Origin: Adiantum capillus-veneris
Taxonomy: Eukaryota; Streptophyta; Polypodiopsida; Polypodiales; Pteridaceae
DNA: 64,000 nt
Direction of reading: 5' to 3'
Assembly: GCA_014529385.2 (NCBI GenBank)
Contig: CM043958.1
Location: 81,126,525-81,190,524 of the forward strand
A model generated the notes under the pieces. That model did no database searches. It saw only the letters and a list, made by a program, of their open reading frames with translations, and was not told the DNA's origin. The stretch's first letter is position 1; every line of letters starts with the position of its first letter. Below, piece after piece: positions 23,939-34,757 of the stretch. The position numbers and the translations under genes were made by a program.

Positions 23939-24051
23939 TCAAAGCACAATCACGCATCCACAATGGAATCCGCACCTGGTTTTATATATGATTTTCCATG
24001 GGAGAGCTAGGTAAGTTTTAAGGTTGATTCTGAAAGCATCTGTCTGTTTGT

Positions 24052-24055
<4 letters not shown>

Positions 24056-24105
<50 letters not shown>
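24056..24105. repeat. (GA)n microsatellite
   Basis: About 25 GA units, 100 bp upstream of the CACTA element. Confidence 0.95.
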
Positions 24106-24109
<4 letters not shown>

Positions 24110-24208
24110 TGAACGATGCTTGCCATTTTGCATGTATGCTGATGCCTTTTGATCGCTAATTGTGTAAGATTTTATACCTCCAACTTACTGCTCTTTGGCT
24201 AGTTATTT

Positions 24209-24366
24209 CACTACAACACAACATGGAGATATCGACGCACGTATATCGACGAAATTAGCGGGCGTCGCTATACGCATCGATATACGTGTCTCAATGTACG
24301 TCGATATACGCGTGAAAAGACTTTAATTCCCACGCGTATATCGACGCCTATAGCGACGCAAAAAAA
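24209..24366 (+). repeat. CACTA left terminal and subterminal repeats
   Basis: After the CACTACAACA terminus, the words TATATCGACG, CGTCGATATA and GCGTCGCTA/TAGCGACGC recur in both orientations about every 15-25 bp. Clustered subterminal motifs are where the element's own TNPA-like protein binds in En/Spm; the binding here is inferred. Confidence 0.8.
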
Positions 24367-24460
24367 ATTGGGAGAAAAAAGCGAAACGTGCGAGCAGCAG
24401 GGGCCATTTTTCGCCTGTGCTCTGCTCAAATCTTGGCCTCCACCTGCTACGCAAGTATTA

Positions 24461-24472
<12 letters not shown>

Positions 24473-24493
<21 letters not shown>

Positions 24494-24538
24494 CCCCTCT
24501 CTCTCTCTCTCTCTACATCGTGTGTGTGTGTGTGTGTA

Positions 24539-24598
<60 letters not shown>

Positions 24599-24609
24599 GT
24601 GTGTGTGTG

Positions 24610-24677
<68 letters not shown>

Positions 24678-24694
24678 ATGTGTGTGTAGGTAAT

Positions 24695-24729
<35 letters not shown>
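24473..24729. repeat. compound C/CT/TG/GA microsatellite inside the CACTA element
   Basis: C19 (24473-24491), (CT)n (about 24496-24513), (TG)n (about 24520-24537), (GA)n (24543-24597), TG, (GA)n (24613-24674), TG and (GA)n (24699-24729). CT followed by GA can fold back. Confidence 0.95.
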
Positions 24730-24732
<3 letters not shown>

Positions 24733-25178
24733 ATTAATGTATGCTTAGGAAATTAAAATTAAAGAAAAACAATTAAAGAGAGAAATGAAATGAAATGTTA
24801 TATTAACGTCTTCAAAAGGCCAAAGTGACCTATGAGACATGAGACAAGAAAGTTACAATGTGATGGATCTGATACAAAGTCAGAGTGAGAAGATGACAAA
24901 ATAAAATATTATGGAATCCTAAACTGCTGGGTATGGACTAAACGGTTAAACCAGCTAGCTGGGATAGGTAGATCATAGGAGATCCAGCAGCTGTCGCTAG
25001 CGGATCTCATCAATCTCCTCCATGGTCAGTAGTCTGACCGGGCGTTATGCATGTCGAGCCAAAGTGACCTAGATAGATCCTCTGATGCAGCCTCTGTCGA
25101 TGTTGTGTAGTCCTCCGCAGTCGTGGATGTCTAGATCTCCCTAGCTCAGTCGCTCGTTCGATCAGTAGAGAGATAGGG

Positions 25179-25182
<4 letters not shown>

Positions 25183-25245
<63 letters not shown>

Positions 25246-25383
25246 GGAAGTGAAGAGGGAGACAGAGAGAGAGATAGGAAAATAAGGAAATAGAGAGAGA
25301 AAGAGAGATAGCGAGAGCGAGATCGAGAGAGAGAGAAAGAGAGATAGCGAGAGTGAGATCGAGAGAGAAAGAGAGATCGAGAT
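25183..25383. repeat. (GA)n tract with degenerate GA-rich tail
   Basis: Pure GA runs 25183-25242, then GAGAGAAAGAGAGATCGAGA-type degenerate repeats run to 25383. They lie in the leader of the transposase gene. Confidence 0.9.
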
Positions 25384-25526
25384 CGCTTTTTTGAGCAAGA
25401 ACCATGCAAGGCTTCTGAATCTTTCTCAAGTTGCTCATCCATCTCCACATTATCTTTTGGCTTGGACATGGAGGCCCCGTTCGGTTTACAGTCAGGTAGA
25501 AAACTTTCATTGGGCTGAGAACTTCC

Positions 25527-28463
25527 ATGGCTTGTGCTTTCATCAAGTGCGGCATTGGAAAACTTTCTCTGATAGGCTACCTCGGAATGGAGGCAGGTGG
25601 GTTTGTAGATAGAGAAGAAACTATGGAACTAAAAGAGGCAAAGAGGTTGGACTACAACAAGATTCATGCATGTCCAAATGATTGCATTCTTTTTCGCAAT
25701 GAATTCGCAGATTGTCTGTCGTGTCCTAAGTGCGGAGCAATGCACTACAAACAAGATGCAGTTGGTGAGACAGTGCCAGCTAAAGTGTTGCGGCATTTCC
25801 CTATTATTCCTAGGATAAAAAGCATGTTTCATTGTGGTTCCATTGCAAAGTTGATGCGGTGGCATTCTACGAATAGATCCATTGACGCAACATTTAGGGT
25901 GCCCTCTGATTCGAAGGCTTGGAGGCACATTGAAGATACCTGGCCACATTTTAAGAGTGAACCACACAATTTGCGTTTGGGCATGGCAATGGATGGAGTC
26001 AATCCATTTGGCTTGAGAAGCTCGTCATGGAGCACTTGGCTTGTGTGCCTTATCAATTACAACCTCCCGCCGTGGCTTGCTATCAAGAAGGGTCATTTGA
26101 TTTTAAGCTTGATTGTACCTGGTAAGTTCAAGGCAAAAAACATGGATGTTTATCTAGCTCCACTAGTTGACGAGCTTCAGGAATTATGGCATGGGATCGA
26201 CATAGCATATGCGGTTGAACCAGTAGGACAACAGCATGCAAGGATCCATGGACTTCTTATGTGGACTATACATGATTGGCCAGGATACGGAGAAGCTTCT
26301 GGTAATGGTTATTGATAACAAAATTCTCGCTATTCGCAAGCCCTTTGCCTTGGCCTGATTCATGCTTTGATATATGTAGGACTAACAACTTCGCGATACA
26401 ATGCATGTCCAATTTGCGGGTAGTCTTTGGATGTGCGCTATTCTACCTCTCTTCGAAAGACAATTTATCAAGGCCACCACCGTTATCTTCGAGATGGCCA
26501 TCACTTGCGCGAAGGCTAGCTTGGTCGCGTCGAATGTCGTCCTATGCATGTACAAGAGTGGCGTCGCCGATGGGAGCAACATGAGGGGCAACCTGTTCCA
26601 GGAATGAAACGTTTGTCCATTCTCCATACGTTGCCGTACTGGGGTGATCTACTAATTAACCATTTGCTGGATCCAATGCATATATTGAAGAATGTGGGAG
26701 ATCTCCTCTAGAAGACAATCATGGGAATGAAAGACAATCGAGCTTCACGAGATGATTTGCAGTCGGTTGGAAAGATGCCAAAGCTGTGGCCTTTCACCAA
26801 TGCAGCTGGTCAAACAAAACTTCTAAGAGCGCCATGGGTATTGCTAAAAAACGAAGAGCGACAAGTGAAAAGGGTGATTTCAGAGTTCAAGACGCCAACA
26901 GGATATATGCGATGTCTCAAGACAGCATTCACCCGTGACGATCAACTGTCAGGGTTGAAATCGCACGATTGGCATAAGTTCTTGCAATTCATTCTTCCAA
27001 TTGCGATCAAGGGGTGTTTAACGGAGGAAGTGCGGACCTGCATACACAAGATTTCAGAGCTAGTGCGGTGGATCTCTTCCAAGAAGATACGGGAGGAATC
27101 TATTGCAGTCGCAAGGGCTAACTCCATTGAGGCAGTTTGCATGATTGAGAAGTATCTACCCACGAGCTGCCTAACTACCCAAATGCACTTGCTCATCCAT
27201 GTAGTAGATGAGGTTGCAGTGGCAGGTACAGTCCACAGCCGTTGGATGTTATTTCTAGAGCGGTTCATGAAAACACTTAAGGGTTTTGTTCGCCAAAAAG
27301 CGCGTCCAGAGGGGAGCATGGCAGAAGGATGGCTGGTGCAAGAGTCTCTTGTGTTGACGACCGAATTTCTATCCGTTTCTGACCCAGAAATGCCTCGACT
27401 GTGGAGCGATGAGGAGGATGCAAGACTGGTGGGAGAGGAGCCGCAAGGGCAAGGGGTGCCGAAGAAAATGAACCTGGCCATGCGAGAAAAGATCATGAAG
27501 TTCTGTATACTAAATTCAACGCCGATGCAAAAATGGCTTGAAAGGTACGAAGAAGAGAAAGAGAGACACAATCTAGAGCGACAGGATTTCAGGCGAAGTC
27601 GAACGACTAGAGGCTTACCCTTGCCAGACTATCTGGCTCCTCTACCTGAATTCCCTACAATGGCATGGTTGGACAAGACAGTGAGAGCAACTCGACAGAT
27701 CGGAGAACCCATATCTCTAGAAGAGGAAGAGCTGGCTATTGGATGTGACTGGAAGTATCATACATACATGGCACTGTGGTCGCATAGAAAGCATTTCAGA
27801 ACACAACAAATTGACAGCAGAAGAAACACGTTTGACAGTGGGGTAATGGTTAGTTTCATGCAAAAGAGTAGGGCCAGTGCTAGAGACACGAATGAGAGCA
27901 CTAGCAACCTGGATTACTGTGGTCTGGTGTCAGATATCCTGAAAGTAAGCTTCAGGCGGTTTGAGATGTTTTTGTTGGATGTGAAGTGGTTCAAGGTGAT
28001 TACTTCTGGTCACAATGCAACGGTACGCAGAGATGGATACAAGCTTGTGCTAATAGATTCTACAAAGACTTGGACAGATGCGAGCGACACATTTGCTCTC
28101 CCCGAACATTGCGAGCAAGTGGTCTTTGTACCGGACCCTCGAGAGCGACAATGGTGGTTTGTGGTTCAGGTTGCTCCAAGAAATAAACAAGTATTTGAAG
28201 GGCAAGATCTCCTGGAGGAAAGTCAGTCAAACGACGTCCATACTACTATGACATTAGATGAGATGGACGAAGGTATGGCAGAGGAAGCTGACAGATATAT
28301 GAGGGATGACGCAGACGAGCAAGAATTGACACTTGTAGATGAAGATGCAATGGATGAAGACAATCTGCCAGAACGAGTTGAGGCAGAGTTATGTTTGCAA
28401 TTAGAGATAGACGATGATACGGTGCAAGATCTTATCGATGATGCCTCACTCGTCGAGGCCTAG
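25527..28463 (+). pseudogene. tnp2-type CACTA transposase (two exons, in-frame stops)
   Basis: Exon 1 (to 26301) shows the tnp2 cysteine block (HACPNDCILF, CLSCPKCGAMHY) and the first catalytic-type Asp in AMDGVNPFG (near 25992). It ends with a second Asp in HDWPGYGEAS (near 26273). A 78-bp GT-AG intron (26302-26379) restores the reading GLTTSRYNACPICG. Exon 2 continues with TIYQGHHRYLRDGHHLRE, HLLDPMHILKNVGDLL (third acidic position near 26670) and a 580-codon open stretch from 26721. That stretch spans a DUF4218-like region (SHDWHKFLQFILPIAIKG ... VHSRWMLFLERFM, about 26955-27280), a DUF4216-like region (FEMFLLDVKWF ... WWFVVQVAPRN, about 27960-28190) and an acidic tail. Three in-frame TAG codons (near 26416, 26524 and 26710) interrupt exon 2. 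The usual N-terminal zinc finger was not recognised upstream, and the start at 25527 is only the first Met of the open stretch. Confidence 0.88.
26302..26379 (+). other. intron of the tnp2 transposase
   Basis: GTAATGG ... TATATGTAG. Removing these 78 bp joins GAAGCTTCTG to GACTAAC, giving EASGLTTS, a junction typical of tnp2 proteins. Confidence 0.7.
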
Positions 28464-28570
28464 GTCTGTAAGTGTTTGTGTGAAGACTTTGATTTAAAAT
28501 TAAGCTTAAAGTTAATTTAAACAACTGTTTTCTGACGCTTTATTTTACTTTCTTTGTGCAGGACTTTAGT
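28464..28570 (+). other. spacer between the two CACTA genes
   Basis: About 100 bp with a possible splice acceptor TTTGTGCAG (to 28561) just before the ATG at 28571, so the second gene could begin with a 5' exon further upstream. Confidence 0.4.
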
Positions 28571-29706
28571 ATGGCAGACGAGATTCCAGATCCCGCTTCC
28601 ATGAGTGCAGATGCATTCATGGGCTTCGTTACACGGATGACGCCTGCTCAGATGGCAGAGGCTTCTCAGTACTGGGTAGCCAGAGGCATGGGTACTACGC
28701 CTCCGGGCTTCACACCCGAGGGACTGACACCTAGGGGGGGGACGCCTACGGGGTTCAGGACGCCTAGGGGTACGACGCCTTCTTCTCCCATCACGGCCGC
28801 TTCGACACCTAGGGGTAGGGTAGAGGCGGGTACGTCCTCATCTCCACAGCACAGGCGCACTCGCTGATCTCGGCGATCGTCAAGTGGAGGTGGTGGTTGC
28901 TGTGGAGGAGGGTCCACAGATGCTTCGACCCCTCCTCGCTCACGACCCCCGTCTTACCCAGTCACACCTCTCAACACACCTCTTGGCACACCTTGGACAC
29001 CTTAGGGGGCACACGATCCTATTGCCTCCAAGCTCTATACTGTACGGGGAGATGGTTCTGTTGACATGGATAGAGTCGGGACTGCGATGCGACAGCGGAT
29101 TTGCCAGCTCGTGGAGCTGCAGTTTTCGACCAGCATTCTGACGCCTTAGGATCAGCAAGACAAGGAAAAAGTCACTTACATAGTGGAGACCATCCTGAGA
29201 GAGTACCAGCCTGCTCCGAGTTCTTCCGTTGTTTCGGCGCGGTGGATCAAGGGTGTTGCACGGGACACCATCAAACATCGATGAGATGCATCTCGGAAGG
29301 CTTTCAGGACCGGCTCGCCAAAGCCTTCGGGCATCCCACACGAGACGTGGCTGCAGATCATGGAGGATGAGCGGACAGCGGCCACGCGGTTCAGACAGCA
29401 GCGTGAGGCCGCGCAGGTACGACAGATGACTAGGGGGACATCTCATCTTGGCAGCGGAGGCTTCGACACCTTTCGCTATGAGTTTGTGAGTTTCTAATCC
29501 AATCTTAACTATGGCGTTTTTTAAAACGCGATGAATCATGTATTCTTATTACTTTGATTCTTGTATAAACGCAGAATCTTGCGATGCATCGAGCTCCATC
29601 ACGCGAGGAGGAGTCAGATGGATATCGCAGAGGTATCTATGAAGTACTGAATGATCTTGAAGCTTCAGAAGAGCCTGTAGACTGGGAGGCCTTACAGTCT
29701 CGCTGA
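28571..29706 (+). pseudogene. second CACTA gene, tnpA/Transposase_24-like (in-frame stops)
   Basis: The ATG at 28571 (MADEIPDPASMSADAFMGF) starts a reading with a Thr-Pro-Gly-rich repeat region (TPPGFTPEGLTPRGGTPTG, 28690-28800). It continues in the same frame through four stops (TGA 28865, then TAG, TAG, TGA) to a helical region (VGTAMRQRICQLVELQF; VTYIVETILREYQP) and an RKAFRTGSPKPSGIPHETW ... QQREAAQVRQ module near 29285-29420. The segment order, with a SHLGSGGF motif at the end, resembles the plant Ptta/En/Spm protein family PF03004. A GT-AG intron (29486-29574) leads to a last exon, NLAMHRAPSREEESDGYRRG ..., ending TGA at 29706. The family call is by motif style and position. Confidence 0.6.
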
Positions 29707-29909
29707 TCGCTTGAGGTGGGACGTTAATATGTGTGAGTTGATTTAATTAAGTCAGTATATGTGAAGTAATATCAATACTAATTTTGTGAGTTGTTCTATG
29801 TGCAGGTTGCGACGCCTAGTCATTAGTGGACCAGATTTCATCTATATGCTTTGTGAGACACAGACACGCTTCTGTGTCTGTTTTTTGTACAAACAGTTAG
29901 TGTTCAGAC

Positions 29910-30182
29910 AGTTATTGTTTCCCTTATGGTTATGATTATTGTCATTGTCATTGTATAGACAGTTATTGTTTCTCTTTCTGGTTATGCTTATGGTTATTGT
30001 TAATTTTGTTTATGGTTATGGTTATCTGCATTATGGTTTTGATCAAAGTGGTTATAGCCGGTTATGGTTTTAAGTTATGGTTATGCTTTTAAGTTATGGT
30101 TATGGTTCGTTATGGTTATGCTTTTAAGTTATGGTTATGGCTCGTTATGGTTATGCTTTTAAGTTATGGCTATGCTTTTCAG
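29910..30182 (+). repeat. GTTATG-based minisatellite
   Basis: Degenerate GTTATGGTTATG words become a roughly 35-bp unit near 30060-30182 (GTTATGGTTATGCTTTTAA then GTTATGGTTATGGCTC), with at least three copies. It lies in the 3' part of the CACTA element, downstream of both genes. Confidence 0.8.
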
Positions 30183-30454
30183 TTGGTACGGTTGTCTTTC
30201 ATTGGCCTTAAATCTCATGTGAGATCCTACATGGATAGCATGTAGGAGGCATATACATGATATGGTTTTTTTTGAAAAGTTTATGTAAAAACAAAGGGAA
30301 CTCTGCCGAAATTTTTGCACGCGGGAGCATGGTTGATATTTTGGTGCTGCTCGCTTTCTTGGGCAGAGGGCAGGAAGTCTGGCTGTGGCTGTGTTCATCT
30401 TTTAACTGGGCACAGGCCAGGCTACCTGCCCTTTGCCCAAGAAATTTTTTTTCT

Positions 30455-30588
30455 GCTATGGTCGTCGCTGTATGTGTCGCTATGCCCGTCTCTATCCGCG
30501 TCGCTAATAGCGACTGGTTTCACAGCGACGCGCATAGTGACGGGCAGCGTCGATATATGCGTCGATAACACCTGTTTTTGTTGTAGTG
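30455..30588 (-). repeat. CACTA right subterminal and terminal repeats
   Basis: Clustered GTCGCT, GCGTCGCTA, AGCGACGC and GCGTCGATA words in both orientations, ending in TGTTGTAGTG. It mirrors the left end. Confidence 0.8.
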
Positions 30589-31541
30589 TTTAATTAATAT
30601 TTTCTGTGTGTACATATGCTATTGTGATTTGCAATGTGTTTACTACTATCAAGTTCATTAATCCTACCCTGTCCACACATAGCGGGGCATTAATAGACCT
30701 AACGAGTATCAACTTTGTACGCAAGCATGTGCTTAGGTGTGGATTCTTGTGAGAGCTGCTTGTGTCAGTAAGAGTTCTACCTAACATACCCGTGGGTTTT
30801 GAATGAATTGGATTCAATTAACGTGCATTCGAATTTGTGTGGATTGAGCCGATGTTTATTATGAATGTGTGCTTCTTGAACATGTAAGGATATTGAGAGT
30901 TTAAAGTGCCTAATTTGTCAGCCTGTGTCTGTAGTATCTTATGTATGTGCCACTGACGGCAAGGGTGTGGTACCAATGTGCGATTGTAGGGTGCTCACAT
31001 CTCGAAAACATATGCTTCCATTTGCTAATAGGCATAACTTTAGGGATATATGACCTCCAATGTTTCCATTGAATAGCACTTTGGAGAGTAGTGACTAACT
31101 AAGAATCAAGAGGGGCATGTCTTATACATTTATATAGATTATGGGTTGTGACACTCATGTCATGTTTAAGCCTTGGGAGGGTTTCATGCCTTGGGAGGTT
31201 CTCGAACAACATTGTAAGCTTGCAAGGTTCTGTTGGTTTTTTTTTTGGTGAAATATAGGTGCCAAATTTTTGGTGGACTGTTTTTTAGAGAAAGTATGTC
31301 ACTTGGAATTGCATTATGTCTATAGCAGGAAGAGACTGTCTACGTCTCAAGTATTCAATTTTCATAATGGCTCAAAAATCTAAATTTTTGTCAATGAATT
31401 CCCTTATTTATGGTAGTGAAAACAACATGAATGGCATAATTATTTTCTTTCCCGATTATTGCTCTTGTATCAAATTGCCCTTGGATTTGCTCGAAACTTG
31501 GTTTCGCTCGGTTTTCTTTTGCTCGGTGATTTGAACTCCCC
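30589..31541. other. unassigned DNA between CACTA element and solo LTR
   Basis: No gene recognised; AT-rich, with no tandem structure seen. Confidence 0.5.
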
Positions 31542-33089
31542 GACCTTAGGCAAGCTAGGGCTGTGCTTAAGGTGGGAACCCGACCCAAGCTTGAGATACT
31601 TGTCATGCTTGGTGACTAAGGTGCTTGAGGTGCTTGTTGTTCTTGCTGACGAAGGTGCTTGAGGTGCTTGTCATGCTTGATGAGGAAGGTGCTTGAGAAG
31701 CTTCCAATGCATGGGGGGTAAGGTGCTTGAGTAAAAAAAGAGACCCTACAAAGGATGGGGAAAGCCCCAAAGTTAGGGGAATATTTGACTTAACCTCCCA
31801 CTCACCCAAAGGGCACCCCCTTTTTCAAGGGGCACATGGACACATGTCAAGCTCTCCCTATGCTTAGCCACATGGTGTGCTTGAATCCTATTGGCTTGGC
31901 TAAAGAGGGGTCCAATGAGCTTCTAGTTCAATTCAACAAATATCTAGATATTTTCAAGTTCTCTCTCTCAAAGAGGTAAGGAGGACACTTTCGGTCCTAA
32001 TGCTACCCATGTCGCTTGAAATGCATTGTGCATGTGATTGGCTAGGCTTAGAGGGGTCCAATGAGCTTCAAGCTTGAGCAAAAAGGAGGGGTCGACCAAA
32101 GCAAGCAAGGGGTGTGCTTGGGGGTATACACTCTCTTGCACACTCATTTTTCACACATTCTCACTTGGTGAAGGTAGAGGAAGTCCATCTTCTTCTGCAA
32201 GCTTGTTGAGAAGTGACAGCCTACACCAATGCAAATCCAACCAAGAGCCATGCTTCAATGCTTAAGCTTGACATCTTGTCCATCTTCATAACTATGCGAT
32301 TATGCTATGCTAAGCAAGAAGAGTAATGATAAGTGAGGAACTATTTCTTTCTCCTATGAATGATTCTTCTTCCTCTTCCCTACCCTCATTCCCCACTAGC
32401 TCTCTCCACCTTTGAAGGTGTTTGAGGCCTTGGGACTGAGGCCGGGGATGGTTAACGATTTTAAAAATTTTATGTTATGCTCGTGATGCATGAATCTTTC
32501 TATCTTCATAGTATAACCAAGGTCACAAGAAACACAAAGATTGTACTATACCAAGTCTCTCTTAATGGGAGAATCTATAATATAAAAGCCTATTGGGGTA
32601 AAAGCATGTATTGGTGGTATCACTTTTTGCACGTTTTGGTGGTACCCTTAAAAAAAATGGGGACTGGTAATTTTTTTTGCAAAAATCTCAAAACTTGTCG
32701 GACTTTATACTTTTGGATTCTACATGAAAAAATCTATTCATTGATATATAACATGCTAGTCTATTTTACATGTAACATATGAAGATGGGGCTTGTAAAGT
32801 GCTACCAAAGGAGTGTCCAAGACACCCCTTTTTGGTACCACCAATACATGCTTTGGCCCATTGGAGGGGGGACCGGCTCCACATAATTCCGGTCCTCAAA
32901 CGTTGTCAAGTTCTCTAAACTCTCTCTCTTGCAAAAGTATTGTTCATGCCAAGTTAATTAAGTATAATGGTTATGTTGCTACCTCTCATTAAGTTCACCC
33001 TCTATGTTTTCAAAGTAGTCTCACAAAAAAGCTCTCTTTAATTCTCCTAATTCTGCCATTCTCATAGTTCATAGGCCATTTCCAGTACA
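31542..33089 (+). repeat. solo LTR of chromovirus A family (5'-truncated)
   Basis: Starts at GACCTTAGGCAAGCTAGGG, matching 897 in the A1 LTR, so the first ~300 bp are missing. It runs to AGGCCATTTCCAGTACA, matching the LTR end at 2124. Neither primer site nor gag follows. It contains a 263-bp MITE. Confidence 0.85.
32597..32859. mobile_element. 263-bp MITE with near-perfect TIRs inside the solo LTR
   Basis: Left end GGTAAAAGCATGTATTGG; right end in reverse complement GGGCCAAAGCATGTATTGG. About 20 bp match inside, including TGTATTGGTGGTA. ATTGG flanks both sides (32592-32596 and 32860-32864). The uninterrupted target is present in the A1 LTR at about 1886 (CCTATTGGAGGGG), which proves the insertion. 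No coding capacity; superfamily uncertain. Confidence 0.85.
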
Positions 33090-34126
33090 TAAAAATTATT
33101 TCTTTTGTTAATAATGTAAATGGGACTTTTCATCATTGTAACTTGGTCCCTTATTTTAATGCTCACTTGACTTCCTTGTTTTCTTTTGGTCCCTTTGTCT
33201 AATGCTCACTTGACTGTTTTGTCTTTTTTTCTTTTTTTTTGTTTTTGTCTTTGTTTAGTTTGTAAATGGGTCCCTTGATTTAAGGATCTAATGACTTTAT
33301 TTTTAACTTTTTGGCTTGAAACATACTTTTTTATTTGTAATTTTTTTTCTTTCATTTTCAAACAACTTATAACTAAACATTTTTAAATTGTCCTTAAATG
33401 AAAGAATTTTTTCACAACTAAGAACTTTTTTTTACTTTTGGTTTTAATATACAAATGTCACCTTGTTAGTTTAGTGCAACATGTATTATTAGGGATTAAG
33501 TTTAGACATTTTCAATATTGATAAAATATATTTCAAAGGGAAAATTCATATGTACATGTCACACGTAACACTTGATCAAAAGAATGTTGCAAAAAGAAGA
33601 ATGTTATTAATTAGTGCCATCTTCATGCAATATTATTATTAATAATTTAAATACTTAGGCCATTATTCCTTAGAAATGTTTCTATAATACAAGGATCTAT
33701 GTCATTTGATCATACTTCTCGATGTCATTAAATGTTGATACTAACTCCAAAATTCCAACCTATATTGAAATAGTCATATCGGTTTCTTTATATAGTTTAG
33801 TACAATATTTAACTAAAAAAGAAACAAACTAAATTTCCAAGTTCGGACAAATTTGGTCAAGTAACTTCTCCATGTTTACCACTGAAATAACCTGACCAAG
33901 TAGTCACATTTTGCCATGTATCTATTACTCCCTTCATATATACCCTTTTTATAACCTTTCAAAATATTTGTTGTGAACAACTAAATTCTACAAACATGAT
34001 TCTCATCCACATTTGCATTACATTTTCTTATCATGCCATTGCGATTCTTCACCTTGTTATCTTTAAAGAAGCCAATATCTATTATAAACACTACATAAAT
34101 AATTTGTGTGTGTGTGTGTGTGTGTG
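33090..34126. other. AT-rich unassigned DNA ending in (TG)n
   Basis: No gene seen. A short repeat of GGTCCCT-AATGCTCACTTGACT occurs near 33149-33212. (TG)n from about 34105 is the insertion site of A2. Confidence 0.5.
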
Positions 34127-34718
34127 TGTGATAAAATCTAAAATCCACCTATCCCAAATTATTTTCTCATTTTAAACTGATCATTTAATACGGGGAGATA
34201 AATGGGAACAAGAGTTAGAATATAGATATGTGTTGTTAGACCTATCTCAGCACGGGACCAAAAGGAGAGATGGCTACATCTCAATAGGGATACAAAAAGA
34301 AGATGGTCTACCAAAGAACAATGTGCATGTAATGGATCTTAAAAGACCTTAGGGTTAGCTTCATTAAAGACCTCCAAAGTGAAGCATTAAAAGTCCTTAG
34401 ACCTAGGACCATTATGTAAGAGTATGGCCACCTTTAGGCACCTTAGACCTTAGGCATGGTAGGGTTAAGCTTAAGGTGCTTGAGGTGATTCAAGTCAAGA
34501 AGAAGTCTACAAAAGAGGGGGTGACCCTGGATGGCCTATAGTGAAGACCAATGAGAATTTAGATTCAATCAAATAATTAATTAAGCTCTCTCTCTCAAAG
34601 GGGAAAGGAGGACACTTGTCCAAATGCTACCCCTATTTCTTGTTATGACCAAAGTCTATGATTGGCTAGCCGTAGGCTTGAGCCAATGGGCTTGAAGCTA
34701 GAGTAAAAGGGGAAATTC

Positions 34719-34757
<39 letters not shown>

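Larger units (their letters stand above)
24209..30588 (+). mobile_element. CACTA (En/Spm, CMC) DNA transposon, end to end
   Basis: A 6380-bp element. The left end CACTACAACA (24209) matches the reverse complement of the right end TGTTGTAGTG (to 30588), and homology continues inward through ATCGACGC and TATATCGACG. TTT flanks both sides (24206-24208 and 30589-30591), the 3-bp duplication expected of CACTA transposons. Inside are a tnp2-type transposase gene (25527-28463) and a second tnpA-like gene (28571-29706) on the same strand, the En/Spm layout. Both genes carry in-frame stops, so the copy is probably not autonomous now. Confidence 0.92.

Noticed and set aside
24368-24748. Readings rich in Arg-Glu or Leu-Ser repeats (also at 11030, 23679, 25010, 49417, 49487 and others)
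   Set aside because: They are translations of GA/CT and TG/CA microsatellites open in several frames at once.
26942-27571. 209-codon minus-strand reading inside the transposase
   Set aside because: Antisense shadow of a well-supported tnp2 exon.
28940-29539. 199-codon minus-strand reading opposite the second CACTA gene
   Set aside because: The plus strand has the exon-intron structure and in-frame continuity; the antisense frame is open because of GC-rich codon usage.
29910-30182. Interstitial telomeric repeat
   Set aside because: GTTATG words are not the plant TTTAGGG or TTAGGG telomere repeat, and the unit is 35 bp inside a CACTA element.
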